Shown here piece after piece: positions 26,205 to 36,367 of a DNA stretch of 64,000 nt (its first letter is position 1; each line of letters starts with the position of its first letter). Location of the stretch: contig NZ_LSEF01000024.1 of NCBI RefSeq assembly GCF_001641695.1, forward strand, positions 19,803 through 83,802. Reading direction: 5' to 3'. This stretch comes from Bradyrhizobium neotropicale (GTDB lineage: Bacteria; Pseudomonadota; Alphaproteobacteria; Rhizobiales; Xanthobacteraceae). The notes under the pieces are model-generated. The model did no database searches, had not been told where the DNA came from, and worked only from the letters and a program-made list of their open reading frames with translations. A program made the translations under genes and the position numbers.

Positions 26205-26897
26205 TTAAAGACTGCTTGCCGCCGCGAGTACGTCGTCGGCGTGGCCGTCGACGCGAACGTTGCGCCAGACTTTGGCCACCTTGCCGTCCGCGCCGACCAG
26301 AACCGTGGTGCGAAGAATCCCCAGGAAGGTCCTGCCGTACATCGATTTTTCGCCCCAGGCGCCATACGCCTCCAGCATCTCGTGGGTCTCATCCGAGACG
26401 AGGGGGATGCCGAGACTGTGCTTGTCTCGGAACCTCTCCTGGGCCTTGACCGGATCGGCGGAGATGCCCAGCACGGCCGTGCCTGCTTGCGCGAACGCGT
26501 CCGCAAGGCGCGTGAAGTCGATGGCCTCGCGGGTGCAGCCAGGAGTGTCGGCGCGAGGGTAGAAGAACAGGACGAGCTTCCGCCCGGCATAGTCCGACAG
26601 CGTCGCCACGCCGCCACCGTCACGGGGCAGCCGGAAGGCGGGCGCCTTCCGACCCTCGGTCAGAACGAGTTTGGCGGCGGTCGCAGGTTGGGATAGGGAT
26701 TCACTAGATTTTAACCGTTTCGGTGCGGCCTTATGCGATGCTGCCTTTGCTGCCGTCTTGCTTGATTTGCTTGCCGGTGCCCGCCGCGTTTTCGCGGGCT
26801 TTGTTTGCGCCAATGGCCGCGTTTTCGCGGCCTTCTTTTTAGCGATCGGACTGCCGGAGGCGCTTTTGGACGAATTCTTTCGGGATTTCTTGGACAT
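26205..26897 (-). CDS. Bcp-type peroxiredoxin with basic N-terminal tail, single cysteine
   Basis: The 230-residue protein reduces hydroperoxides through a peroxidatic cysteine, C121, in YPRADTPGCTREAIDF. The residue five positions later, cysteine in 2-Cys Bcp/PrxQ enzymes, is isoleucine, and the protein has no other cysteine, so it must be a 1-Cys enzyme needing an external thiol. Residues 1-65 form a Lys/Ala/Ser-rich tail with 16 Lys and 5 Arg, resembling histone-H1-like tails. ATG 26897 has a strong AAGGAAGG ribosome site; the frame stays open further upstream but without family similarity. The tail suggests nucleic-acid association, which is inference. Confidence 0.87.
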   Translation of the reverse strand: MSKKSRKNSSKSASGSPIAKKKAAKTRPLAQTKPAKTRRAPASKSSKTAAKAASHKAAPKRLKSSESLSQPATAAKLVLTEGRKAPAFRLPRDGGGVATLSDYAGRKLVLFFYPRADTPGCTREAIDFTRLADAFAQAGTAVLGISADPVKAQERFRDKHSLGIPLVSDETHEMLEAYGAWGEKSMYGRTFLGILRTTVLVGADGKVAKVWRNVRVDGHADDVLAAASSL

Positions 26898-27188
26898 ACG
26901 CCTTCCTTTCGACGCTTTCGGCGGGTCAACCAAAGCGGTATTGCAGCTCTCGTCAGGTGTGCCGGATTCGCGCCCTCGGCTGGGCAACTCTGACCGCGCG
27001 GGAGTATGGTTACAAGAAATTCCAGGCACCACCCCACTGCTCGTTGAACGCGCTTCCGGGGCGAAATGACGAACAGCAGGAACATTCAAGGAATGGCGGC
27101 AGTGCCGTCGAAGGGGCCTTCGATCCCCTTCGACGGATGCGGCCCCGGCGGCGCTCAATCTTACGATGGGCGCCTGTATCGAGAGGCA

Positions 27189-30100
27189 ATGGCAAGGAAT
27201 ACGTCGCCCCAGGATCATCATCGGGATTACCTTCGGCGCGGCGGCGTGCAGGAGCCGCTGGAATGGGACGAGGCCGACTGGGATCCGGATCAGGAGGAGG
27301 CGGCGGGCCATCGTGCACGCCGGCTGTTGTCGCGTTCCAGTTCGGGCTTCCCTCGTTTAGGTGACGGCGTTGGGTCTCTGCGGCGGTGGCTGGCGGCGGA
27401 TCGCTGGCTGAAGCGGCTGGCCGTCGTCATCGGCGCCCTCGTCGTCATCTTCGTCGGCTGTTTCGGCGCGCTGTGGTGGCGGCTTGGTGCGGGCCCCATC
27501 AATCTCGACATCGCAACGCCGTGGCTTGCGGCGGCAATCGAGGACAATATCGGCAACGGCAACACGGTCGAAGTCGGCGGCACGCAGATCGAGCGGGCCG
27601 GCCGAATCCGCATTGCCGTACGCATCCGCGACATCATCGTCCGCGACCGCGACCACGCCATCGTCGCGAGCGCGCCGAAGGCCGAGGTGAGGCTGTCCGG
27701 TACCGCGCTGCTGATGGGCCGGCTGCGCGCCGAAAGCCTCAACCTCGTCGATGCCGAGCTTGCGATCCGGATCGCGCCTGACGGGACGGTCACCGTGTCG
27801 GCCGGCGACACCGCAAAGCCGCTGGCGACCGGCGTTGCATCGAAGAAGGAAGCCGGCCTGCCCCCGACGTTCCCGCGTACCGGGTCTGCGCCGCCGTCGG
27901 CAGCCGCGACCCCGGATCCGTCGTCCAGTGCACCGGCCGCCGCCGCAGGCAGTGCCCAGAGCGGCGTTCTCGCCGGTCTCGACTGGCTCGACAGCCTGAG
28001 CATGACCGGTCTGGACGGCCAGAACCTCAACGAGATCGGTCTGAAGAACGGCAATCTGATCGTCGACGACCAGCAGCGCGGCAGCAAATGGACCTTTGAG
28101 AACATCACCCTCAGCCTGCGCCGGCCGAGCCATGGCGGTGTGTCTCTCAGCCTCGGCGAGGAAGGTGCGCGCCCGTGGATGCTGCGTGCCACGATCGGAC
28201 CGTCCGAGAACGGCGTGCGCTCGGTCGACATCCGCGCCGACAAGGTCTCGACCTCCAACATCCTGCTGGCGCTGCGGCTGAAGGACCTGACCTACAATGC
28301 AGATCTGCCGCTGACCGGCGAGCTCAAGGGCGAGCTCGGCCGCGACGGCGTGCCGACCTTTTTCCGCGGCAAGATCGCGATCGGCGCCGGCAACATCATC
28401 GACACCGATACGCCCGACTATCCGATGGCGATCGACTCGGCTGAGATCAACGTCGAGTGGGATGCCGGACGGCGGGTGCTGGTCGCACCGTTCAAGGTCA
28501 TCTCGGGTGCCAACCGCATCACGCTGCTGGCCCATCTCGAGCCGCCCAACGGCAGCACCAACGACTGGCAGCTCGGCTTCAGCGGCGGTTCGATCCTGCT
28601 TGGCGGCATCGACAACGAGGCGCCGCTGGTCTTCAACCGCATCGCAATCGGCTTCCGCTTCGACAGCGACCACAAGCGTGTGCTGCTGACGCAGGCCGAC
28701 GTCTCCAATGGCGAGATCGGTGTCGCCGGCACCGGCAGCATCGACTATTCCGGCGAGCCGCGGCTGATGCTGGGCTTTGCGGGAACGCCGATGTCGGCGT
28801 CCGCCCTGAAGCGGATGTGGCCGACGCTCATCGTTCCGGAATTGCGTGAGTGGGTGATCGAGCGCATCGAACGCGGCACGCTCCAGCGTATCGAGATCGG
28901 CGTCAATTCGCCGACACGCAATCTTCCGCGCAAGGGCCCGCCGATCCCCGATGACGGCCTCTCGGTCAACATCGTGGCGAGCGGCGTCGCGGTTCGCCCT
29001 GTCGATGGCATGCCGGTGGTGCACGACGCCGATTTGAAGGCGCACGTGACCGGGCGCACGGCCACCGTGACGATCGGCCAGGGCATCGCGGACACGCCCG
29101 CAGGCCGCAAGATCACGATCTCTGATTTCACCTTCGAGGTGCCGGACATGGCGCCGAAGCCGTCGCCTTCGCGGACCAAATTCCGTGCCGACGGGCCGGT
29201 GCCCGCGGCGGCCGAAATTCTCAGCAATGATCGCCTGAGCGATCTGTCGGCGACCTTCGTCGATCCCAACACCAGCAAGGGGACGTTCTCGGCGAACATC
29301 GTGCTCGGCCTTCCGGTCAAGGGCGCGCTGACCAAGGCCGACACCGTCTACGCCGTGACCGCCGACCTCAACGGTTTTGCCGCCGACAAGCTGGTGATGA
29401 ACCAGAAGTTGGAGGCCAACACCCTCAAGATCGTCGCCAACAACCAGGGCTACCAGGTCAAGGGTGACGTCAAGATCAACGGGCAGGCGGCCTCGCTCGA
29501 CTACCGCAAGCCGGCCGAGGGCGACGCCGACGTCCGCCTGCAGGCCACGCTCGATGACGCGAGCCGGGCGCGTCTGGGCTTCGATCTCAGCCCCGCCGTC
29601 AGCGGCTCGCTGCCGATCAAGCTCTCGGGCAAGATCGCAAGTGGTCCCGACCAGACGACGAAGCTCGGCATCGAGGCCGACCTGACATCACTCAAGCTCG
29701 ACAACATCCTGCCCGGCTGGGTCAAGCTGCCGGGCAAGTCCGGCAAGGCCACCTTCAAAGTGGTGCCGACGGCACAATCGACCCGTCTCGAGGATATCGT
29801 GATCGAAGGTGGCAGCGCCTCGATCAAGGGCTCGCTCGAGGTCGACCAGAACGGCGACCTCATGAATGCGAACTTCCCGACCTACGCGCCGTCCGACGGC
29901 GACAAGGCGTCGTTGAAGGTCGAGCGCGGTCCCGACGGCGTGGTTCGGGGCAGCATGCGCGGCGACGTGTTCGACGGCCGCGGTTTCCTGAAGTCGGCGA
30001 TCTCAGGCAATTCCAAGGAGGACGCCAAGAGCAAGTTGAAGAATGTCGATTTCGACATCGACGTGAAGCTCGGTGCGATCGCCGGGTTCAACGGCGAGGC

Positions 30101-30905
30101 GATGCGCAGCGTCGATGCCAAGATGTCGAAACGCAATGGCGCCATCAAAGCGCTCACCCTGAGCGGCAAGATCGGCCGCGACACGCCGGTGGCGGCCGAT
30201 TTGCGCGGCGGCCGCGCGCAGGGGAGCCGCGAGGTCATTTATCTCCAGACCAACGATGCCGGCTCGCTGCTGCGCTTCACCGACACCTACACCAAGGCTG
30301 TTGGCGGGCAGATGGTGGTGGCGATGGAGCCGCCGACATCAGAGCCTTCGACCGCCAGGGAAGGTCTGATCAACGTCCGCGACTTCACGGTGAAGGGCGA
30401 GGCCCAGCTCGAGCGTGTTGCGGCGGGCGCGCCGAACGGCACCGGTAGCGGCGTCGCCTTCAGCGCGCTCCGCGCCGAATTCACGCGCCAGAACGGCGCG
30501 CTGACGATCCGCGACGGCGTGGTCAAGGGGCCGATGATCGGCGCCACCATCGAAGGCTCGATCGATTATCCCGGCAACCAGGTGTGCATGAGCGGCACCT
30601 TCGTGCCGATGTACGGCGTCAACAATATCTTCGGGCAGATACCCCTGTTCGGCATCTTCCTCGGTGGCGGCAACAATGAGGGCCTGATCGGCGTGACCTA
30701 TGAGGTCGTCGGCACGCCCGCCGCGCCGGTGATGCGCGTCAATCCGATCTCGGCGATGGCGCCGGGGCTGTTCCGCAAGATTTTCGAGTTCAATACCGGC
30801 AAGCAGAGCTCGCCGATCGACGAGCTTCCGTCGCAGCAGTCGAACGACCCGCCCGGACCGTCGTCGCGCCAGCTGTCGAACGGATGCAGCCTCGCGCGGC
30901 GCTAA
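27189..30905 (+). CDS. Giant AsmA-like / YhdP-type (DUF3971) envelope protein
   Basis: The 1238-residue protein has an N-terminal cytoplasmic segment, one transmembrane helix (LAVVIGALVVIFVGCFGALW) and a long periplasmic beta-rich body. Typical AsmA-superfamily signatures include NTVEVGGTQIERAGRIRI, ELRGWV-like PELREWVIERIERGTLQRIE and the C-terminal NQVCMSGTFVPMYGVNNIFG and GVTYEVVGTPAAPVMRVNP. AsmA/YhdP/TamB proteins form hydrophobic-groove bridges that move phospholipid to the outer membrane; this role is taken from the family. ATG 27189 with GAGAG upstream is preferred; ATG 27066 in the same frame would add 41 poorly conserved residues. It stands alone on the + strand and converges on a chemoreceptor gene. 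Confidence 0.85.
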   Translation: MARNTSPQDHHRDYLRRGGVQEPLEWDEADWDPDQEEAAGHRARRLLSRSSSGFPRLGDGVGSLRRWLAADRWLKRLAVVIGALVVIFVGCFGALWWRLGAGPINLDIATPWLAAAIEDNIGNGNTVEVGGTQIERAGRIRIAVRIRDIIVRDRDHAIVASAPKAEVRLSGTALLMGRLRAESLNLVDAELAIRIAPDGTVTVSAGDTAKPLATGVASKKEAGLPPTFPRTGSAPPSAAATPDPSSSAPAAAAGSAQSGVLAGLDWLDSLSMTGLDGQNLNEIGLKNGNLIVDDQQRGSKWTFENITLSLRRPSHGGVSLSLGEEGARPWMLRATIGPSENGVRSVDIRADKVSTSNILLALRLKDLTYNADLPLTGELKGELGRDGVPTFFRGKIAIGAGNIIDTDTPDYPMAIDSAEINVEWDAGRRVLVAPFKVISGANRITLLAHLEPPNGSTNDWQLGFSGGSILLGGIDNEAPLVFNRIAIGFRFDSDHKRVLLTQADVSNGEIGVAGTGSIDYSGEPRLMLGFAGTPMSASALKRMWPTLIVPELREWVIERIERGTLQRIEIGVNSPTRNLPRKGPPIPDDGLSVNIVASGVAVRPVDGMPVVHDADLKAHVTGRTATVTIGQGIADTPAGRKITISDFTFEVPDMAPKPSPSRTKFRADGPVPAAAEILSNDRLSDLSATFVDPNTSKGTFSANIVLGLPVKGALTKADTVYAVTADLNGFAADKLVMNQKLEANTLKIVANNQGYQVKGDVKINGQAASLDYRKPAEGDADVRLQATLDDASRARLGFDLSPAVSGSLPIKLSGKIASGPDQTTKLGIEADLTSLKLDNILPGWVKLPGKSGKATFKVVPTAQSTRLEDIVIEGGSASIKGSLEVDQNGDLMNANFPTYAPSDGDKASLKVERGPDGVVRGSMRGDVFDGRGFLKSAISGNSKEDAKSKLKNVDFDIDVKLGAIAGFNGEAMRSVDAKMSKRNGAIKALTLSGKIGRDTPVAADLRGGRAQGSREVIYLQTNDAGSLLRFTDTYTKAVGGQMVVAMEPPTSEPSTAREGLINVRDFTVKGEAQLERVAAGAPNGTGSGVAFSALRAEFTRQNGALTIRDGVVKGPMIGATIEGSIDYPGNQVCMSGTFVPMYGVNNIFGQIPLFGIFLGGGNNEGLIGVTYEVVGTPAAPVMRVNPISAMAPGLFRKIFEFNTGKQSSPIDELPSQQSNDPPGPSSRQLSNGCSLARR

Positions 30906-30952
30906 GCGCGAAGCTACCCGCATTCATGGACAGATAGGCGATGTTGCGCGGC

Positions 30953-32647
30953 CTATGCCGCGCGCACGCCGGCGAGGAAGGTTCCGACCTCGCCGGAGAG
31001 CTGCTCGGCCTGCTTGGAGAGGCTGGAGGCGGCGGCGAGCACCATGCCGGCGGCGTTGCCGGTCTCGTTCGCCGCCGTGCTGACGCCGCCGATATTGCTC
31101 GTGACTTCCTTGGTCGCTTCGGCGGTCTGCGGGACGCTGCGGGCGATCTCGGCGGTCGCGGCACCTTGCTCCTCGATGGCAACTCCGATCGAGCTCGCGA
31201 TCCGGCTGACTTCCTCGAAGGTCGCGGTGATGCCGCCGATGGCGTCCACGGCCTCCTTGGTTGCGCCCTGGATCTGCGCGATCTTGTCGCCGATCTCGCG
31301 GGTGGCCTCGGCAGTCTGGCTGGCGAGCGACTTTACCTCGGAGGCGACGACGGCAAAGCCGCGGCCGGCTTCGCCTGCGCGAGCAGCCTCGATAGTGGCG
31401 TTGAGCGCGAGCAGGTTGGTCTGGGCGGCGATGCTGGAAATGAGCTCGGCGACGTGCTCGATCTGCTGGGCGCCGTCGGACAGCGCACGCACGATGGTGT
31501 CGGTGCGGCGGGCGCTCTCCACTGCACGTCCCGTGACCTCGGCGGACTGCGCGACCTGACGGCTGATTTCGGTGATGGAGGAGGAGAGCTCCTCGGCGGC
31601 GGCGGCGACCGTCTGCACGCGCTGGCTGGCTTCCGTGGCGGCAGAGCCGACCACGGCGGCGCGGCGGTTGGTGCCCTCGGCGGTCGACGACATCGACTTC
31701 GCGGTGGTCTCCAGTTCGCCGGAGCCCGAGGACATCAGCCCGACGAGCTGGCCGACCGAATCATCGAAGCGGTCGGCGAGCGCAATCAGGGCCTCGCGCT
31801 TCTCCTGCTCGCCGCGGGCCTTGGCAGCGACCTGTTCGGCCTCCAGCGCGCGCGCCGTCAGCGCGGTCTGCCTGAGCACTTCGAGCGTTTCGGCCATGCG
31901 GCCGATCTCGTCGCCGCGATCGGTCTCCGCGACCGGCTCGTCGAGGGCGCCGTCGGCGATCTCCTGCATCCGGTTCTTCTGGCGGTCGAGTGCGCTGAGC
32001 ACGTCGCGGGCGATCAGCCACGACAGCGTGGCCATCAGCAGCAGCAGGCCGATGCCGACGGCGGCGAGCTCGAGTGTGAGCGCACGCACGTCGGCGTCGA
32101 TGTCGTCGACATAGAGGCCGTAGGCAATCACGACGTTCCAGGGCGCGAACTGGCGAACGAACAGCAGCTTGCGGACCGCAACCGTCTGGCCCGGACGCGG
32201 GAAGAGATACGACGTGGTGCCACCTTCGGGGGTCTGCTTGGCCGCGTTCACGGTCGCATCGCCGATCACGATGCCATTGGCATCCCTGATGCCGTTGTTC
32301 TTGCCCTCGAGCTGAGGCGCTCCTCCGTTCATCATCACCGTTGAATCGGCGGTGTAGACCACGGGATAGCCCTGGCCATCATTGAACTTCATTCGGCGGC
32401 CGCGCAGCTTGAATTGCGCTTGCGCCTCGGCGAGCGTCATCTTGCCGGCGGCGACCTCGTCCTGCAGCGATTGCGCGAAGCCATGCAGGAGATCGACGGC
32501 CGTCTGCATCTGGCGCGCGCGGTCCTCGAGCATGCGGGTCTTGCTGAGGACAGCTGATACCGCGATGATGGCGGTCACCGTGAGCGCCGCGAGACAGAGC
32601 ATGCTGGCGAGCTTGGTACGGATACTCAGATGACTCAGCAGCGTCAT
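30953..32647 (-). CDS. Methyl-accepting chemotaxis protein with single Cache domain
   Basis: The 564-residue chemoreceptor has a transmembrane helix at about 12-32. A periplasmic single-Cache domain (about 40-185) contains [20 protein letters not shown] and [20 protein letters not shown], followed by a second helix at about 188-212. A HAMP domain and the cytoplasmic signalling hairpin come next, the tip being [20 protein letters not shown] with [19 protein letters not shown]. Ligands of this Cache type are often small organic acids; here unknown. It signals to a CheA not in this window. The cytoplasmic module carries no pentapeptide tether for CheR/CheB. Confidence 0.92.
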   Translation of the reverse strand: MTLLSHLSIRTKLASMLCLAALTVTAIIAVSAVLSKTRMLEDRARQMQTAVDLLHGFAQSLQDEVAAGKMTLAEAQAQFKLRGRRMKFNDGQGYPVVYTADSTVMMNGGAPQLEGKNNGIRDANGIVIGDATVNAAKQTPEGGTTSYLFPRPGQTVAVRKLLFVRQFAPWNVVIAYGLYVDDIDADVRALTLELAAVGIGLLLLMATLSWLIARDVLSALDRQKNRMQEIADGALDEPVAETDRGDEIGRMAETLEVLRQTALTARALEAEQVAAKARGEQEKREALIALADRFDDSVGQLVGLMSSGSGELETTAKSMSSTAEGTNRRAAVVGSAATEASQRVQTVAAAAEELSSSITEISRQVAQSAEVTGRAVESARRTDTIVRALSDGAQQIEHVAELISSIAAQTNLLALNATIEAARAGEAGRGFAVVASEVKSLASQTAEATREIGDKIAQIQGATKEAVDAIGGITATFEEVSRIASSIGVAIEEQGAATAEIARSVPQTAEATKEVTSNIGGVSTAANETGNAAGMVLAAASSLSKQAEQLSGEVGTFLAGVRAA

Positions 32648-32856
32648 AGCGGCCTCTACGGAATGGTTGTTATTGCTCGCGTCGGTAGCATGAAGTTCTT
32701 ACCAATCATGAATGGACGCATGCGGCGTCCCGCCGCGCGCGCGGCTTTCGCAAGCACATGCACAATCGTGCAGGCGAATCGCCGCGTACGACGTGCGCCG
32801 GCGCGTGTGCTCGCGTCGATCTTGGACTTTGGTTGTTTTAGCACGGCCAGCCCGCA

Positions 32857-32943
32857 ATGAACCGATTCGTTCACCGCATCATCTTGTCCGTGCTGCTGGT
32901 CGCGGCACTGGCCGTCATCTGGAACGTGCTGGGGGCACGCTGA
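32857..32943 (+). CDS. Possible 28-residue single-pass membrane peptide
   Basis: ATG 32857 opens a 28-codon frame that begins MNRFVHRIILSVLLVAALAV, a basic start followed by one hydrophobic helix and a short polar end. It ends four bases before a strong hairpin. The ribosome site is weak (GGCCAGCCCGCA). Small one-helix peptides of this type occur in many rhizobial genomes, but this one is proposed only from composition and position. Confidence 0.35.
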   Translation: MNRFVHRIILSVLLVAALAVIWNVLGAR

Positions 32944-32946
32944 ACC

Positions 32947-32970
32947 GGCACCGGCAGATTCGCCGGTGCC
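32947..32970. terminator. GC-rich hairpin, possible terminator
   Basis: Perfect 9-bp stem GGCACCGGC / GCCGGTGCC with a 6-base loop between the micro-ORF (rightward) and doxX (leftward). No clear T-run follows on either strand, so intrinsic termination is uncertain. Confidence 0.45.
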
Positions 32971-32990
32971 GCCTTGCCTTGTCGAATGCG

Positions 32991-33428
32991 TCAGCGCCGC
33001 GCGTAGGCGCCGCCCGGCTCGCCGCTCTCCTTGCCCATCAGCGCATCGATGCTGACCGGGCCGCCGCCGGCGGCGGAGAGGTAGAGGCAGGCGAAGCAGA
33101 ACAGGATCGCCGCGGTGCCACCGTTGAGCAGCGGCAGGAACACCGGCGTGCCGGTCTTGAACATGTGGCCCATGAAGTAGGCGAAGGCCATTTCACCGGC
33201 CAGGATGAAGGCCGAGAGCCGGGTGAACAGGCCGAGCATCAGGGTCGCGCCGAGCACGAGCTCCAGCGTACCGGCCACATAGATCAGCGGCGGGATGTCA
33301 GCGAAATAGGGGAGCACCGGAAACTTGAACAGCTTTGCGACACCGTACTGGAACAGCAAGAGGCCGGTGATGAAGCGAAACAGGCTCAAGAGAACCGGCT
33401 GATAGCGAGAGAGAAAAGTGAAATTCAT
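32991..33428 (-). CDS. DoxX family membrane protein
   Basis: The 145-residue protein has four hydrophobic helices and the DoxX pattern: SLFRFITGLLLFQYGVAKLF near the start, GTLELVLGATLMLGLFTRLS and AGEMAFAYFMGHMFKTG. DoxX-like proteins are small inner-membrane proteins linked in various bacteria to thiol and quinone-related redox processes; no activity can be assigned here. ATG 33428 is chosen over the longer frame from 33494 because it begins the conserved region. No operon partner. Confidence 0.88.
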   Translation of the reverse strand: MNFTFLSRYQPVLLSLFRFITGLLLFQYGVAKLFKFPVLPYFADIPPLIYVAGTLELVLGATLMLGLFTRLSAFILAGEMAFAYFMGHMFKTGTPVFLPLLNGGTAAILFCFACLYLSAAGGGPVSIDALMGKESGEPGGAYARR

Positions 33429-33647
33429 GGTTTGCGCCCTCCATCCAATGCTGCGACTTGGATCGCATTCGGTTCCACCCCGCAAGGCATCCAAGCACTA
33501 TTCGCGCTGACATTTTCGTCATGTTGGACAAAACACCGCGGTTTGTCCTTTCAGTCCAGTCGGGCCGGACTTTTTGTGACGCCGTGCCTCACGCGTCGTC
33601 CGTAATTTCCCGGTGACGGCGAGGAGCGCAGGTTACTTCCGTCACAC

Positions 33648-34895
33648 CTATTCCCGCAAGGCGGGGACGACGAGGAAGGGGATCATTCCCAGGATCACGC
33701 TCGCAAGTGCGAAGACGAGCAGCGCGTTGTAGCCGTGGGTCGCGTCATGGATCAGGCCGCCGCTCCAGGAGCCGAACGCCGAACCCAGTCCGCTGCCGAT
33801 CGAGATGGTGCCGTAGATGGTGCCGACGCGTTCGCCGCGAAAGATCTTCATCGCGGTCGCGGTGATCAGCGGGCCGCGCGAGCCCATCATGCTGCCGAAG
33901 CAGACGACGAAGCCGGTAAGCAGGATGATGTTCGGATAGTATTGCAGCAGCCAGAGCAGGGCGATGCCGAGGATCGAGATCGCGTAGCTCAAGAGCACCG
34001 ACGGCCGGCGTCCGATCATGCCGTCGAGGGCGGAGACGCCGAGCATGCCGAACACCAGCACGACGCCGGAGAAGCCCCAGGCGGTCGCGGCCTGCAGTGG
34101 CGGGAAGCCGGCATCGATCAGATAGGCCACGATCTGCGCCGCGATCGCATACATCCCGACAGCGGTGAAGAAGAACGTCGAGAACAGCGCCCAGAAGGCG
34201 TGGTGCCGCATGGCGCTCAGAAGCGTCCAGCCGTGATCGATGAAATGCGGATCGGTCTTCTTGAGGACATGCGGCGAGCCCGTAGCGAACAGGCGCCATG
34301 GCAACAACATCAAGGGCACCAGGAGGCCGAGCGCGGCAAAGCCGAACAGCTGATAGGTCTCGCGCCAGCCGAGATGATCGATCAAGAGCTGCGAAGCTGG
34401 CAGCAACGCCAGCACGCCGCCGCCCATCGCCGAATAGACCACCGCCATCGCGGTCGGCAGCCGCGGCCCGAACCATCGGCCGAGCAGGATCGAGTTCGGG
34501 ACGTTGCCGATGAAGGCGACCCCGATGCCGACGCAGACGCCGATGCTGATCTGGAATTGCCAGAGTTGCTGCGCATGCCCCGCGATCAGGAAGGCGGAAC
34601 CGAGCAGGAGAAGCCCGAGCGAGTAGACGATGCGCGGCCCGGAATGATCGAACAGGCGTCCGACCAGCGGCGCGGTCAGACCGCTGATCAGCCAAGTCAG
34701 CGAATAGATCGAGACGACCTGGGCGCGATCCCAGCCGAGATCCTGCGAGATCGGTTTCAGAAAGACGGTGAAGCTTTCGCTGAGGCCCCGGCCGAGCACC
34801 GCCAGCGTGAAGCACAGCGCGAGCACGACAAGCGCGGTGCGCACGGCGTCTTGCGACGTGGCCGCCAATTGTTCCCTGGGCGTGTTCTGGTCCAT
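33648..34895 (-). CDS. MFS transporter, monocarboxylate/oxalate-type
   Basis: The 415-residue permease has twelve predicted helices. The first helix pair (GRGLSESFTVFLKPISQDLG) and the loop GRLFDHSGPRIVYSLG fit the MFS subfamily related to oxalate:formate antiporters and monocarboxylate carriers. The second half begins after the central loop near THGWTLLSAMRHHAFWALF-like sequence (DHGWTLLSAMRHHAFWALFS). Substrate is unknown. It lies 56 bp downstream of tyrS on the same strand; a shared transcript is possible but functionally odd. Confidence 0.88.
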   Translation of the reverse strand: MDQNTPREQLAATSQDAVRTALVVLALCFTLAVLGRGLSESFTVFLKPISQDLGWDRAQVVSIYSLTWLISGLTAPLVGRLFDHSGPRIVYSLGLLLLGSAFLIAGHAQQLWQFQISIGVCVGIGVAFIGNVPNSILLGRWFGPRLPTAMAVVYSAMGGGVLALLPASQLLIDHLGWRETYQLFGFAALGLLVPLMLLPWRLFATGSPHVLKKTDPHFIDHGWTLLSAMRHHAFWALFSTFFFTAVGMYAIAAQIVAYLIDAGFPPLQAATAWGFSGVVLVFGMLGVSALDGMIGRRPSVLLSYAISILGIALLWLLQYYPNIILLTGFVVCFGSMMGSRGPLITATAMKIFRGERVGTIYGTISIGSGLGSAFGSWSGGLIHDATHGYNALLVFALASVILGMIPFLVVPALRE

Positions 34896-34951
34896 TGCCG
34901 ATCAGGGAGCGCGCTTCGGCGCGCCCTGACAAGCATCAAAAGCACATACGC

Positions 34952-36205
34952 CTATGCAGGCTTGAGGAGGACGTGCTTCTTCTTGCCGAATGACAGCTTG
35001 ATCACACCTTCGGGCGTCAGATTGGCGGGCGAGAGCGTCATCTTCTCGTCGGTGACGGGCTCGTCGTTGACGCGCAGGCCGCCACCCTTGATCTGCCGCC
35101 GCGCCTCGCCATTGGAGGCGACGAGGCCCGCCTTGACGAAGGCGTTGAGCACACCGAGGCCAGCATCCAGTTCGCCGCGCGGAATTTCCACCGACGGCAG
35201 GCTCTCGGCCAGCGTGCCTTCCTCGAAGGTGCGGCGCGCGGTCTCGGCGGCTTCATTGGCGGCATCGCGGCCGTGCAGCAGCGCGGTCGCTTCGGTCGCG
35301 AGCACCTTCTTGGCCTCGTTGATCTCCGAGCCCCCGAGCGCCTCGAGCTTCCTGATCTCGCTCATCGGCATCGTCGTGAACAGCTTCAGGAACTTGCCGA
35401 CGTCGGCGTCCTCGGTGTTACGCCAGTACTGCCAGAAATCGTAGGGCGAGAACTGGTCGGCGTTGAGCCAGACCGCGCCTTGCGCGGTCTTGCCCATCTT
35501 GGCGCCCGACGCCGTGGTGAGCAGCGGCGTGGTCAGCGCGAACAGCTGATGCGTTCCCATGCGGCGGCCGAGATCGACCCCCATGATGATGTTGCCCCAC
35601 TGGTCCGAGCCGCCCATCTGCAGCTTGCAGCCGGTGCGCTTGGCAAGCTCGACGAAGTCGTAGGCCTGGCAGACCATGTAGTTGAACTCGATGAAGCTCA
35701 TCTCCTGCTCGCGCTCGAGGCGCAGGCGCACGGAGTCCATGGTCAGCATGCGATTGACCGAGAAGTGCTTGCCGACGTCGCGCAGCATCTCGATCCAGTT
35801 GAGCTTGGTGAGCCACTCGGCGTTGTCGAGCATCACGGCGTCGCTCTTGCCGTCGCCGTAGCGCAGCACCTTGGCGAACACGCCGCGGATCGAGGCCTTG
35901 TTGGCCTCGATCTCGGCGACGGTGCGCATCGCGCGCGTCTCGTCCTTGCCGGAGGGGTCGCCGACCATGGTGGTGCCGCCGCCCATCAGCGTGATCGGCT
36001 TGTTGCCGGACTGCTGCAGCCAGTGCAGCATCATCATGGTCAGGTAGTTGCCGATGTGCAGCGAGGGGGCGGTACAGTCGTAGCCGACATAGGCAGTCGC
36101 TTCGCCCTTGGCGGCAAGCGTGTCCAGCCCCTCGAAATCGGAGCACTGGTGGATGAATCCACGTTCCTGCAGGGTATTGAGGAAATCCGATTTAAATGCA
36201 CTCAT
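34952..36205 (-). CDS. tyrS: Tyrosyl-tRNA synthetase
   Basis: The 417-residue class Ic synthetase charges tRNA-Tyr. The HIGH-type motif is in [18 protein letters not shown], the KMSKS-type loop appears as [15 protein letters not shown], and the tyrosine pocket includes [14 protein letters not shown] and [24 protein letters not shown]. The S4 RNA-binding domain closes the protein ([20 protein letters not shown]). The length is standard for the bacterial TyrRS with KFGKS/KMGKT variant. It is divergent from anmK, an arrangement seen across rhizobia. Confidence 0.96.
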   Translation of the reverse strand: MSAFKSDFLNTLQERGFIHQCSDFEGLDTLAAKGEATAYVGYDCTAPSLHIGNYLTMMMLHWLQQSGNKPITLMGGGTTMVGDPSGKDETRAMRTVAEIEANKASIRGVFAKVLRYGDGKSDAVMLDNAEWLTKLNWIEMLRDVGKHFSVNRMLTMDSVRLRLEREQEMSFIEFNYMVCQAYDFVELAKRTGCKLQMGGSDQWGNIIMGVDLGRRMGTHQLFALTTPLLTTASGAKMGKTAQGAVWLNADQFSPYDFWQYWRNTEDADVGKFLKLFTTMPMSEIRKLEALGGSEINEAKKVLATEATALLHGRDAANEAAETARRTFEEGTLAESLPSVEIPRGELDAGLGVLNAFVKAGLVASNGEARRQIKGGGLRVNDEPVTDEKMTLSPANLTPEGVIKLSFGKKKHVLLKPA

Positions 36206-36367
36206 CTGTCGGCGGCTCTGATCATTCTTATTTTACGGTAATTGCGGCTATAGTTGCGGAACCCAAGCCAACCGGACTGCCGCAGCGAAGCGCGCTGTGG
36301 CATTATAAGATGTGCTTGTTTGATACAAGTCAGGCGTCGGGGTAGGTAGACGTCGAGGCTTACTGGG

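Larger units (their letters stand above)
32648..32990. other. Intergenic region with a possible micro-ORF and hairpin
   Basis: The region holds the promoter area of the chemoreceptor gene (leftward), a 28-codon ORF at 32857-32943 and a GC-rich hairpin at 32947-32970. Nothing else is recognisable. Confidence 0.5.

Noticed and set aside
36315..36329. CTTGT-TTGAT-ACAAG dyad between tyrS and anmK
   Set aside because: Only 5-bp arms, expected by chance in this length of sequence.
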